From NCBI GenBank assembly GCA_020217065.1, contig JAIWOB010000116.1, positions 1 to 12,565 on the forward strand: 12,565 nucleotides of DNA. Reading direction: 5' to 3'. The DNA is from Chloroflexota bacterium. GTDB lineage: Bacteria; Chloroflexota; Anaerolineae; Anaerolineales; Villigracilaceae. The position numbers and the translations under genes were made by a program. Shown here piece after piece: positions 1 to 6,869 of this stretch. The first letter of the stretch is position 1. Every line of letters begins with the position of its first letter. The notes under the pieces were generated by a model that was not told the origin of the DNA, did not search any database, and saw only the letters and a program-made list of their open reading frames with translations.

Positions 1-257
1 CCGATAAACTCGTTGGCATGGGGGCGCGCATTATTCTGTGCGACCCTTACCGCGTGTTGATTCAAGGTCCGACGCAATTGTATGGCGAGAAACTCGAAAG
101 CCCCGACATCCGCGCCGGCATGGCGCTGCTGCTCGCCGCCCTCGCCGCCAAGGGAACGTCCAAAATCCGCAATATCCGTCAAATAGAGCGCGGATACGAA
201 AGAGTGGACGAAAAGCTCCGCAGCCTCGGCGCGAAAATCAGCCGCCAAAATGAATAA
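1..257 (+). CDS. murA: UDP-N-acetylglucosamine 1-carboxyvinyltransferase, C-terminal end (partial)
   Basis: The gene enters from the left edge in the frame that starts at base 3 and stops with TAA at 255-257, so only about the last 84 residues are seen. The stretch [19 protein letters not shown], followed by [12 protein letters not shown] and then RSLGAKI, matches the C-terminal end of MurA. That enzyme transfers enolpyruvate from PEP to UDP-GlcNAc in the first committed step of peptidoglycan synthesis in the cytoplasm. The RAG element corresponds to the DLRA element of the family, and RGYER-x-EKL-x-LGA is its usual ending. The catalytic cysteine loop lies outside the window and cannot be checked. 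The Met codon at 18 is internal and is not the start. A MurA paralogue is the only serious alternative. Confidence 0.85.
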   Translation, partial: DKLVGMGARIILCDPYRVLIQGPTQLYGEKLESPDIRAGMALLLAALAAKGTSKIRNIRQIERGYERVDEKLRSLGAKISRQNE

Positions 258-269
258 TCGGGATTGCGC

Positions 270-325
270 AGCGTCCCGAAGGTCGAAGTAAGAAGCCGAT
301 TTTTTGAAAACTTCGGGGCGACGCT
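270..325. repeat. Imperfect inverted repeat downstream of murA
   Basis: AGCGTC+CCGAAG (270-281) is complementary to CTTCGG (311-316) and GACGCT (320-325), with a 3-nt bulge (317-319). The 29-nt loop holds a T6 run. It starts 12 nt after the murA stop and could be a decayed terminator or an mRNA 3' structure. No gene is visible between 258 and 412. Confidence 0.4.
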
Positions 326-360
326 TGATATAAAGCCTTAATTCAACGACGCCCGCCTAT

Positions 361-395
361 AAAAAACAAAGAAGCCGCCCCCCTGCGGCTTCTTT
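361..395. terminator. Intrinsic terminator between convergent murA and lipoprotein genes
   Basis: A perfect 11-bp stem (368-378 with 385-395) encloses a 6-nt loop. Read on the minus strand it is followed by TTTG-like sequence and a T6 run (the A-tract at 361-366). It is therefore a strong rho-independent terminator for the minus-strand lipoprotein cluster. On the plus strand the stem ends in TTT but has a poor U-tail, so it probably acts less well after murA. Confidence 0.85.
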
Positions 396-412
396 AGTTA
401 AGATGCGAATGG

Positions 413-1030
413 CTAGGGCTTGGCGCTAATCGACTCGCTGCCGACAATGATTCGTATCATGTCCGTATCGGCGGGGCGGACGACGAAGGTCCCGGAAGCG
501 TTGCTGCTCGACCCGTTCTTATACTTGATGCCAGCCCAAACCCACCAGGTGCCCCTGGGAAGGGCAATAACCTTTTTTTCGTTGGGCTTGATGTTGTTGT
601 AGGACAATGCGCCGCACTGCCCGAAGGCGCTTTCGATGAGATTCAGCGAAATCCATTCGATAGTGCCGCCGCTTTCATTTTCGATTCGCAGCGGGGAAGT
701 GGGGCCCGCCTCGCCCATATTTAATGGCTTGAGACAGTTATCCGTTGAAGAGGCTGAAGTCGCCGTCGGCAGAATCAGAGGCTCCAAAGTGGGGACGACA
801 ATCGGCTCCGGCGTAAAGGTCGGCAGCGGCGTGGGGCTTGGGGTTTCCGTGGGCGGGACGGGAGTGGGGGTGGGAATTGCCGCCTGAGTCTCGGCGACCA
901 TGGTCATGGCGGCGGAGACCGCCGTTCCTTCGATATCCGCCGGCGACATGGTAGGTTCGGCGGGCTGCCCCATGCACGCGGTCAGCGCCACGCTGAGCGC
1001 AAGCAAAATGGGAAACGCTTTTTTCAACAT
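413..1030 (-). CDS. Thr/Pro-linker lipoprotein with C-terminal beta-rich domain (paralogue of the next gene)
   Basis: 205 residues. The N-terminus MLKKAF, a hydrophobic stretch and the lipobox LTAC (Cys19) indicate signal peptidase II processing and lipid anchoring on the outer face of the membrane. Residues about 51-90 form a Pro/Thr linker of PTPTP and TPEP units. Residues about 110-205 look like a compact beta domain with Trp-rich strands (TWWVWAGIKY). The start ATG at 1030-1028 follows GGAGAG with suitable spacing. It is third in a minus-strand row after thioredoxin and a paralogous lipoprotein, 55 nt after the latter. The function is unknown. The PT-rich linker style is common in Chloroflexota exported proteins (general knowledge). 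Confidence 0.8.
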   Translation of the reverse strand: MLKKAFPILLALSVALTACMGQPAEPTMSPADIEGTAVSAAMTMVAETQAAIPTPTPVPPTETPSPTPLPTFTPEPIVVPTLEPLILPTATSASSTDNCLKPLNMGEAGPTSPLRIENESGGTIEWISLNLIESAFGQCGALSYNNIKPNEKKVIALPRGTWWVWAGIKYKNGSSSNASGTFVVRPADTDMIRIIVGSESISAKP

Positions 1031-1085
1031 TTTCTCTCCATATAAGTAATGAATAGTCTTGTCGTTTGCGAACGCGCAAAGAACT

Positions 1086-1727
1086 TTATTTTACCTCGAC
1101 TCGGTCTTGATATAACTTGATAACCGCTTCTTCTGATTTTTGAAGTTTGAAGTTGCCCGTCATTTGTTTGCCGCCCACCCAAGCCACATAGAGATAATAT
1201 CCCGCGGGAACGCGCGCCCCTATCCGGCTCCCTCCTACGGGATATTCAACGACCGTTACATACCCGTCGAAAGTGGTGCATTGCAGGGAAATGTAAGCGT
1301 CGCGCTTTGAAAGATTAAGAATGGCGACTCGTCCATAAGGCAGGTCTGGCGGCATCGTGCCGTAATACTGATAATGAGGCGTTTCGCTGGGGAGCGGCGT
1401 CCCGCCTCCCTGAGTTGGCAGGGCAGCGACCGTTCCGGTGACGGCGGAGGACGTCGGCGGAACGGGGGTTGCGCTTGAGGTCGGGGTTGGGGGAAGCGGC
1501 GTTTGCGTAGGAGCGCTGGTGGCGGTAATCACGAAAGGCGTGGCGCTGGGCGCCGAACTCGGCGTCGGCATGGCTTGGATAGTCTGCGCGACTTGCGCCG
1601 CTACAGTTCCCTGAAGGTCCGCTTCGAAGAAGGGAGCGGGGCTTGCCGCCGGAGATTGAAAAAGGGCGGGCGCGCACGCGCTCAACGTCAAGCTGAGCGC
1701 AGCCAGGAGGATAAATGCTTTTTTCAT
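1086..1727 (-). CDS. Thr/Pro-linker lipoprotein with C-terminal beta-rich domain
   Basis: 213 residues from the ATG at 1727-1725, chosen over an upstream ATG (1748). GGGAG lies 6 nt before it, and the signal peptide MKKAFILLAALSLTLSAC then begins directly, with lipobox LSAC (Cys18). The upstream start would only add seven non-signal residues. A Thr/Pro/Ser linker spans about 53-120. The C-terminal domain (about 131-213) contains RVAILNLS, YISLQC and AGYYLYVAWVGGK. It resembles the last half of the neighbouring lipoprotein in layout: a strand ending ISL, a G-[TY]-[WY]-x-[VY]-x-[VA]-[AW] strand and a final IIV/IKL strand. It starts 26 nt after the thioredoxin stop, so co-transcription is likely. 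No known function was recognised. Confidence 0.8.
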   Translation of the reverse strand: MKKAFILLAALSLTLSACAPALFQSPAASPAPFFEADLQGTVAAQVAQTIQAMPTPSSAPSATPFVITATSAPTQTPLPPTPTSSATPVPPTSSAVTGTVAALPTQGGGTPLPSETPHYQYYGTMPPDLPYGRVAILNLSKRDAYISLQCTTFDGYVTVVEYPVGGSRIGARVPAGYYLYVAWVGGKQMTGNFKLQKSEEAVIKLYQDRVEVK

Positions 1728-1753
1728 GCCCAACTCCCTCGCAGGCAAAACGG

Positions 1754-2098
1754 TTAATTTTTACCGACAACTTCCATAAATTGGTTGACCACGTCGCGCA
1801 GCATCCGTTCAGGAAGCGCGCCGACTTGACGGTGGACGACCTTGCCGCCCGAAACGAAAAGCATGGTGGGAATTCCTTGAATGCCAAATTTCTGCATCCA
1901 TTCGGCGTGTTCGTCGGTGTTGATTTTTGCGATAACCAATTTGCCTTCCATCTCCGCCGCAATTTTGTCGAGAATGGGGGCGACCATCTTGCAAGGACCG
2001 CACCACGGCGCCCAAAAATCCACAATCACCGGCAGGGGCGATTGAAGAACATCCTTTTCAAAGGATGCGTCCGTTACTTGAATGGGTTCTGCTGTCAT
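1754..2098 (-). CDS. trxA: Thioredoxin
   Basis: 114 residues from the ATG at 2098-2096, which follows AGAGG at a proper distance. An in-frame ATG at 2131 would add 11 residues that do not fit the family. The fold is complete: FWAPWCGPC holds the redox-active WCGPC (32-36) and GIPTM holds the conserved cis-proline (Pro77). The length is normal for a cytoplasmic thioredoxin, which reduces protein disulfides using electrons from thioredoxin reductase. There is no signal peptide or membrane anchor. It is the first gene of a minus-strand row with two lipoproteins and is divergent from ftsY. Whether it is the main trxA of the genome cannot be told. Confidence 0.95.
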   Translation of the reverse strand: MTAEPIQVTDASFEKDVLQSPLPVIVDFWAPWCGPCKMVAPILDKIAAEMEGKLVIAKINTDEHAEWMQKFGIQGIPTMLFVSGGKVVHRQVGALPERMLRDVVNQFMEVVGKN

Positions 2099-2183
2099 TT
2101 TTTCCTCTTTTATAAAACTTCCCGAATTCACGCTTCGGGGATGCGTTGATTAGGAAGGAAAAACCTCCTCCATGAGCCAAAAG

Positions 2184-2192
2184 AGTATAACA
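2184..2192 (-). promoter_or_regulatory. Extended -10 promoter for the thioredoxin-lipoprotein row
   Basis: On the minus strand TGTTATACT is an extended -10 (TG-N-TATACT). The -35 region at the 17-nt position is poor, as is common with extended -10 sites. The predicted start near 2177 gives a leader of about 80 nt. That leader contains a GGAGGAGG tract and a 6-bp hairpin (2121-2126 with 2134-2139). Confidence 0.5.
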
Positions 2193-2220
2193 TATTCCCC
2201 GGCTGATTGCGCCAGTAGGG

Positions 2221-2226
2221 TATAAT
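2221..2226 (+). promoter_or_regulatory. TATAAT -10 box directly before ftsY, suggesting a leaderless mRNA
   Basis: A perfect TATAAT ends 8 nt before the ftsY ATG (2235). Transcription would start at or within about 2 nt of the ATG. No Shine-Dalgarno sequence lies between them (CGCCCTCC). No good -35 hexamer is seen. Confidence 0.55.
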
Positions 2227-2234
2227 CGCCCTCC

Positions 2235-3149
2235 ATGAATAACCTGTTTTCGCGCTGGCGCGAAGGGCTTTCGCGCACCAGTAAAGCCGCTTTCGGGCAA
2301 ATTGCCTCTATGTTGGGGACTTCCGAATTGAAATCCGAAACTTGGGAAAACCTGGAAGCCCTCCTTCTTCAAGCCGATTTGGGATTGGAAACTGCGACCT
2401 CTGTTTTAGATTCGCTCAAAGCGGCGGCTCACGCCGAAGGGTTTACCCGTGCCAATGAACTTTACGCCGCCCTGCGGCGGGAACTCCGTTCGCGGCTGCT
2501 CAACCCGCCCGAAGTTTCATTCACCGCCAAGCCAACCGTAATTCTCGTCGTCGGGGTGAACGGCTCCGGCAAGACGACGACCATCGCCAAACTTGCCGCC
2601 CGCTTTCATAGCGAGGGCAAAAAGGTTTTGCTAGGCGCCGCCGATACTTTTCGCGCTGCGGCGGTGGACCAACTTCAAGTTTGGGGCAGCCGCCTTGGGG
2701 TGGAGGTGGTGGCTGGGGCTTTTGAATCCGACCCAGGAGCGGTCGCCTTCAACTCCGTCCAGGCGGGAATCGCCCGCGGCGCAGATATTGTCATGATAGA
2801 TACCGCTGGGCGTCTGCAAACCCGTTTCAACCTGATGGAAGAATTAAAGAAGGTCAATCGCGTGGCGGGCAAGGCGCTGCCGGGCGCCCCGCATGAAGCC
2901 TGGCTGGTTTTGGACGCGACCATTGGGCAGAACGCCTTGCGGCAGGCGCGCTCTTTCAAGGAAGCGGTCAACGTAACGGGCGTGATTTTATCGAAACTTG
3001 ATTCCTCGGCGCGAGGCGGCATGGCGTTTGCTATTCAACGCGAACTCGGCTTGCCGATTTTGTTCGCAGGCTTGGGCGAAAAACCCGAAGACTTGCAGCC
3101 CTTTAACCCCGACGCTTTCGTGAACGGGATTTTATCGAACCAGGAGTAA
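2235..3149 (+). CDS. ftsY: Signal recognition particle receptor FtsY
   Basis: 304 residues consisting of the NG domain only, without the long acidic A domain of E. coli FtsY. FtsY is the membrane-associated GTPase that docks SRP-bound ribosomes at the Sec translocon. Visible motifs are the P-loop GVNGSGKTTT (107-116), DTFRAAA (137-143), DTAGR (189-193), SKLD (253-256) and the FtsY/Ffh closing motif GLGEKPEDLQPF (279-290). The N domain helices cover about 1-90. The start follows a -10 box at once, with no ribosome binding site, so it may be translated from a leaderless mRNA. The RBS of prfB lies in its last codons, which suggests that the two genes are co-transcribed. Confidence 0.96.
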   Translation: MNNLFSRWREGLSRTSKAAFGQIASMLGTSELKSETWENLEALLLQADLGLETATSVLDSLKAAAHAEGFTRANELYAALRRELRSRLLNPPEVSFTAKPTVILVVGVNGSGKTTTIAKLAARFHSEGKKVLLGAADTFRAAAVDQLQVWGSRLGVEVVAGAFESDPGAVAFNSVQAGIARGADIVMIDTAGRLQTRFNLMEELKKVNRVAGKALPGAPHEAWLVLDATIGQNALRQARSFKEAVNVTGVILSKLDSSARGGMAFAIQRELGLPILFAGLGEKPEDLQPFNPDAFVNGILSNQE

Positions 3150-3151
3150 CC

Positions 3152-4235
3152 ATGCAGGATTTAATAAACCGCTTGCAGGCAGCGAAAGACCTGACTCAAC
3201 AATTAATGGTGCGCCTTTGACTTTGCCGGCAAAGAAGCGCATCTGGATTCTCTCGAAAAGGAAATTGGCGAACCCGAATTCTGGAACGATTCGAGCAACG
3301 CGCAACGAACGATGAAAATTGTGTCGGCGCTGCGCGAAGAGGTCCATTCTTGGCGTTCTTTTGAGAAGCGGCTGCGCGACCTAACCGAACTGGCGCAGAT
3401 GGAGGACGAATCTTTGCGCGGCGAGTTGGAGCCTGAAATTTCCGCCCTTGAAGCGGAATTGGACAAACGCGCTTTTAATACGATGTTTTCAGGAAAGTAT
3501 GACCGCGACGACGCTATCCTTGCCATCCATGCCGGCGCGGGCGGAACAGATTCGCAGGACTGGGCGGAGATGTTGCAGCGTATGTATCTGCGCTGGGCGG
3601 AAGAGCAGGGATTTGAAACCGAAATTTTAGATACCACCCTGGGAGAAGAGGCGGGCGTCAAAAGCGTAACAATAGCCGTGAGCGGCGACTACGCCTTTGG
3701 CTACCTGCGTTCCGAAAAGGGCGTGCATCGCCTGGTGCGGCTTTCTCCCTTTGACGCGGCGCATCGGCGGCATACGTCCTTTGCCTTGGTTGAAGTCTTG
3801 CCGCAGGTTTCGATGGACGAAGCGGAGGTGGAGGTCAACCTTTCCGACCTCAAAATAGACGTTTTTCGCTCTTCCGGGGCAGGCGGGCAGAACGTGCAAA
3901 AGAACGCTACCGCTGTCCGCTTGACTCATTTGCCGACGGGTATCGTGGTCACTTGTCAAAACGAGCGCTCTCAGGCGCAAAACCGCGAATTTGCGATGAA
4001 TATTTTGCGGGCGCGTTTGCTGGAATTAAAAAACGCCGAAAAGGACGAAGAACGCGCCATCTTGCGCGGCGAGTACACCAAAGCCGAATGGGGGAGTCAA
4101 ATCCGTTCGTATGTGCTGCATCCCTACCAGATGGTGAAAGACCATCGTACTAATTATGAAGTTGGCAATGCCCAGGCGGTGTTAGATGGGGAACTTACTG
4201 GGTTTATGGAGGCGTTTCTGAAACAAGCCGCCTGA
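3152..4235 (+). CDS. prfB: Peptide chain release factor 2 (programmed +1 frameshift)
   Basis: RF2 recognises UGA and UAA stop codons and triggers hydrolysis of peptidyl-tRNA on the ribosome. The ATG at 3152 is preceded by AGGAG (3142-3146), which sits in the ftsY end. Twenty-two codons (MQDLINRLQ...MVRL) run to an in-frame TGA at 3218-3220. The protein continues in the +1 frame as DFAGKEAHLDSLEKEI from 3219. The joined product, 3152-3217 plus 3219-4235, has about 360 residues, normal for RF2. The anticodon-like SPF motif (RLVRLSPFDAAHRRHTS) marks it as RF2 rather than RF1, and SSGAGGQNVQKN holds the catalytic GGQ. Read without the frameshift it looks like a 307-residue ORF from 3312. Expression should be autoregulated by RF2 level through the internal TGA. 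Confidence 0.95.
3206..3221 (+). promoter_or_regulatory. RF2 autoregulatory +1 frameshift site
   Basis: CTT TGA C (3215-3221) is the canonical RF2 slippery site: the P-site CTT slips to TTT while slow TGA decoding stalls the ribosome. ATGGTG (3206-3211), with the anti-SD-complementary GGTG, lies exactly 3 nt before CTT. That is the same position as the AGGGGG stimulator of E. coli prfB, though weaker. Confidence 0.9.
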
Positions 4236-4250
4236 AAAGAAAGGCGGCTT
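4225..4250 (+). other. Hairpin overlapping the prfB stop
   Basis: AAGCCGCC (4225-4232) pairs with GGCGGCTT (4243-4250) across a 10-nt A-rich loop that contains the prfB TGA. There is no T-run after it. It lies just ahead of the next, stronger terminator and may protect the mRNA 3' end or form part of a tandem terminator. Confidence 0.5.
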
Positions 4251-4265
4251 GGAATAAAATAAGCG

Positions 4266-4292
4266 CGAGCCGGCTTTTGCCGGCTCGTTTTT
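4266..4292. terminator. Intrinsic terminator between convergent prfB and rex
   Basis: The perfect 9-bp stem CGAGCCGGC (4266-4274) with GCCGGCTCG (4279-4287) has a TTTT loop and a T5 tail (4288-4292). It ends the ftsY-prfB transcript. On the minus strand it follows the rex stop directly, with a looser T-rich tail, so it may serve both genes. Confidence 0.9.
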
Positions 4293-4909
4293 CAAAGATA
4301 ATACGTCATACGCTGCAAGTGGGTGGCGGGGTCTATGTATTGCACTTTCACGTCGTCTGGCACGTTTAGGCTGATGGGCGCATAGTTGAGAATCGCCTTG
4401 ACGCCCGCCTCCACCAACTGGTCAGTGACTTCCTGCGCCGCCGCCGCAGGGATGGTCAACATGGCGACCTTGATATTGTTTTGCCTTATCTTTTCCGTCA
4501 TAAGTCTTGCGTTTTCCACAACCAGGCTGCCAATTTGCTGACCAATTTTAGTGGGGTCGTTGTCGAAAATCATGGAGACGACAAAGCCGCGGTTGACGAA
4601 TCCTTGGTAACGGGCGAGGGCGTGACCCATATCGCCCGCGCCGACGATGATAACGTCCCACAGGCGGTCCACCTTGAGGATTTCACGCAATTTGTCCATC
4701 AGGTACGGAATGGAGTAACCCGTTCCCTGCTTCCCGAATTCGCCGAACTGTGAAATGTCTTTGCGAATTTGCGCGGCGGAAATGCCCACATGGTCGCCCA
4801 ATTCCTTCGAGGAAGTAGTCTTGACTCCGCTGTCCGACATGCGCTGGAGAGCGCGTAAATAGACGGGCAGGCGCGCAATGATAACGTCGGGAATTTTTTC
4901 TGCGTTCAT
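4292..4909 (-). CDS. rex: Redox-sensing transcriptional repressor Rex
   Basis: 205 residues, the usual Rex length. Rex senses the NADH/NAD+ ratio: NADH binding releases it from DNA and induces fermentation and respiration genes. The N-terminal winged helix (about 1-75) shows the family stretch HVGISAAQIRKDISQFGEFG. The Rossmann domain begins with VIIVGAGDMGHAL, with the dinucleotide loop GAGDMG at 90-95, and FDNDP (115-119) places the acidic residue after strand 2. NYAP near 175 is also typical. The ATG at 4909 is preceded by GAGGAG. It is convergent with prfB and lies 78 nt after the stop of the cyclase gene on the same strand, with no clear terminator between them. Its regulon cannot be read from this window. 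Confidence 0.95.
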   Translation of the reverse strand: MNAEKIPDVIIARLPVYLRALQRMSDSGVKTTSSKELGDHVGISAAQIRKDISQFGEFGKQGTGYSIPYLMDKLREILKVDRLWDVIIVGAGDMGHALARYQGFVNRGFVVSMIFDNDPTKIGQQIGSLVVENARLMTEKIRQNNIKVAMLTIPAAAAQEVTDQLVEAGVKAILNYAPISLNVPDDVKVQYIDPATHLQRMTYYL

Positions 4910-4939
4910 GGTTTGCTCCTCACTGAGGTCGAATGCGGA

Positions 4940-4971
4940 GTAAATTTACCATAAAATGCCGTTTTGTACAA
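4940..4971 (-). promoter_or_regulatory. Candidate rex promoter with two palindromes
   Basis: On the minus strand TTGTAC (-35; 4971-4966) and TAAATT (-10; 4948-4943) are separated by 17 nt. The -35 is embedded in the palindrome TTGTACAA (4964-4971) and the -10 in the palindrome GTAAATTTAC (4940-4949). A full Rex-type TTGTG-N8-CACAA operator is not seen, so autoregulation is only a possibility. Confidence 0.35.
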
Positions 4972-4987
4972 TTCAGCGCAAAAAGGG

Positions 4988-6868
4988 TTATTTTTTCCAT
5001 CCTTGAATGCGTTCCGTTTCAGGCGCGCCCTTGCGTCCAATGACCTTGTAAACATTCACAGGCTTGGTCTTGCCTTTCACCGTTACCGCATCGGCAAACT
5101 CGGCGTCGAACTCTTCCTTGACCTGCTGGTAAACGCTTTCGCTAATCAGAATGGGCCAGGCGTAGGTTTTGGTGAGGTCCTGGAGGCGGGAAGCGAGATT
5201 GGCGTTGTCGCCGATAACGGTGTAGTTGATGCGCTGTTCCGAGCCAAGCAAGCCGACAAATACTTCGCCCGAATTAATGCCGATGCCCATTTCGATTTGG
5301 GTGGGGCGTCCCTCCGCCGCCCATTGCTTTTTCAGTTTGTCAAGGGCTTTTCGCATATCCAGCGCGGCGCGCAGGGAGCGCGCCGCATGGTCCTTGAACG
5401 GGATGGGTTCGCCGAAGAAGGCGATGATGGCGTCGCCTTCATATTTATCCACCGTGCCGCCATGCTTATAAATCTCCTTCGACATGGCTTCGAGATAGGG
5501 GTTGAGCAAAGCCACTACCTCTTCGGGGGTCAGTTTTTCCGAGAGGGTCGTGAACCCGCGAATATCTGAAAAAAGGACGCTTAAATCGGCGCGCTTGTTG
5601 AGGGCGCTTAAATCGCGGGCGGACATCATCTGGTCTACCATTTCAGGCGAAATGAAACGGCTGAATAAGTTTCGCACGCGGCGTTTTTCCAATTCTTGCG
5701 ATACAGCCTGTTCGAGAGTTGGCAGAACAACGCCGAGGAAAAGCGTCAACTGGGGGGAAATAAAAGGAAGAAGATAGCGAAAGCGCAGAAAGGAAACGAA
5801 GACGAAAACGGCGTATCCAAGCATGGCTGCCGCCAGAAGAGTCAAAGTCAGGCTGGGTTGTTTCGAACGGGAAACAATGATGAACGCAAGCGGGGCGGCA
5901 AGCAGCGTGACAAGGATTTCGAGCCAGGGCGGAGCCTCCCGCAGGTAGGTTCCGCTGACGAGGGTTTCAATTGCGTTTGCCACGATTTCCACGCCGGGCA
6001 TGGGAACTTGCGCCGAAAATGGAGTGGGATACACGTCCTGCAAGGTGACGGTGGTTGCGCCGATAAGGACGATTTTCTCCCGAAAAGCGTCTGGGTTTTC
6101 TTCAAGGACGACGCCGTCGTGTACGTCGGCGGCGGAATAAGTGGGAAAGGACTTGGCGGGTCCCGCAAAGTTGATGAGAATTTGCCCTCTTGACGTGGGA
6201 ACGACCTGCCCGTTGAAAAGAATTTTCCCGTCTGCGGTTTTAGTTGGAGAGTCTGTTTTCAGGTAAAGGCGCGCCGCTTCAAAAGCCCAATGGAAATAGT
6301 CCTTTTGACGATAAGTCTCATACGCCCGCACGCCGCGCACAACAGCGTCTTCGTCGCGGGCAAAAGCGGTGACGCCGATGCCGTCCAGCGCTTCCAGGTA
6401 AACCGGCAGGGGGCGGGATAAGGCGGAGACGGCGAATCCGTCAACGCGTTCGTTTGAAATTTGCTCCACCGATACCGCCGCGGGCGCGTTTTCAAGCGCC
6501 GCAGCCAGGGCTTCGTCGTTTCCGTCTTCCGGGTCTGGCTCGAAGAGGAAAATATCCAAGCCGACCACCCTCCCTCCTCCTTGATTGATTTGCTCGACGA
6601 TGGCGGCAAGGTAGGAACGGGGCCAGGGCCATTGGGAGCCTGTCCAATTGAAGGAAAAATCGTCAATGGCGACGATGACAACGTTATTTGACGTTTCTTG
6701 TTTGCCGCGCAGCCGCGTCAACATATCGCGCGCCGAGTATTCGATGCGCTCCAGGGGCGTCGTTACGTTGGGCAGCAGCGCCAACGTTTGCAGAAGAACG
6801 ACGACCAGCGTCGTTCCCAGGAGAAGGATAAGACGCAAGGAAAGAATTGGGCGGCTTTTGTTTATCAT
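4988..6868 (-). CDS. CHASE2 domain class III adenylate cyclase
   Basis: 626 residues from the ATG at 6868, which has GGGAG 6 nt upstream. A TTG at 6883 could add five residues but would place the RBS inside the gene. It is a membrane receptor cyclase. One helix (about 8-29) is followed by an extracytoplasmic CHASE2 sensor (about 40-310), three helices (about 314-384) and a cytoplasmic cyclase domain (about 427-612). Metal-binding Asp residues are seen in FSDIRGF (Asp435) and YEGDAI (Asp479). The purine-selecting Lys475 and Thr550 (INYTVIG) fit ATP and class IIIb. The transition-state Asn557 and Arg561 are in NANLASR. All key residues are present, so cAMP synthesis is expected. The gene starts 1 nt after the stop of the membrane protein gene, which implies translational coupling. 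Confidence 0.93.
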   Translation of the reverse strand: MINKSRPILSLRLILLLGTTLVVVLLQTLALLPNVTTPLERIEYSARDMLTRLRGKQETSNNVVIVAIDDFSFNWTGSQWPWPRSYLAAIVEQINQGGGRVVGLDIFLFEPDPEDGNDEALAAALENAPAAVSVEQISNERVDGFAVSALSRPLPVYLEALDGIGVTAFARDEDAVVRGVRAYETYRQKDYFHWAFEAARLYLKTDSPTKTADGKILFNGQVVPTSRGQILINFAGPAKSFPTYSAADVHDGVVLEENPDAFREKIVLIGATTVTLQDVYPTPFSAQVPMPGVEIVANAIETLVSGTYLREAPPWLEILVTLLAAPLAFIIVSRSKQPSLTLTLLAAAMLGYAVFVFVSFLRFRYLLPFISPQLTLFLGVVLPTLEQAVSQELEKRRVRNLFSRFISPEMVDQMMSARDLSALNKRADLSVLFSDIRGFTTLSEKLTPEEVVALLNPYLEAMSKEIYKHGGTVDKYEGDAIIAFFGEPIPFKDHAARSLRAALDMRKALDKLKKQWAAEGRPTQIEMGIGINSGEVFVGLLGSEQRINYTVIGDNANLASRLQDLTKTYAWPILISESVYQQVKEEFDAEFADAVTVKGKTKPVNVYKVIGRKGAPETERIQGWKK

Positions 6869-6869
6869 T

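Noticed and set aside
3152..3311. prfB seen as a broken gene or pseudogene because of the in-frame TGA at 3218
   Set aside because: The CTT TGA C context, the spacing of the upstream element and seamless RF2 homology after a +1 shift show programmed frameshifting, not decay.
4964..5569. Plus-strand open frame of 201 codons opposite the cyclase catalytic domain
   Set aside because: The minus-strand cyclase has every catalytic residue in this stretch. The plus-strand product has no recognisable motif.
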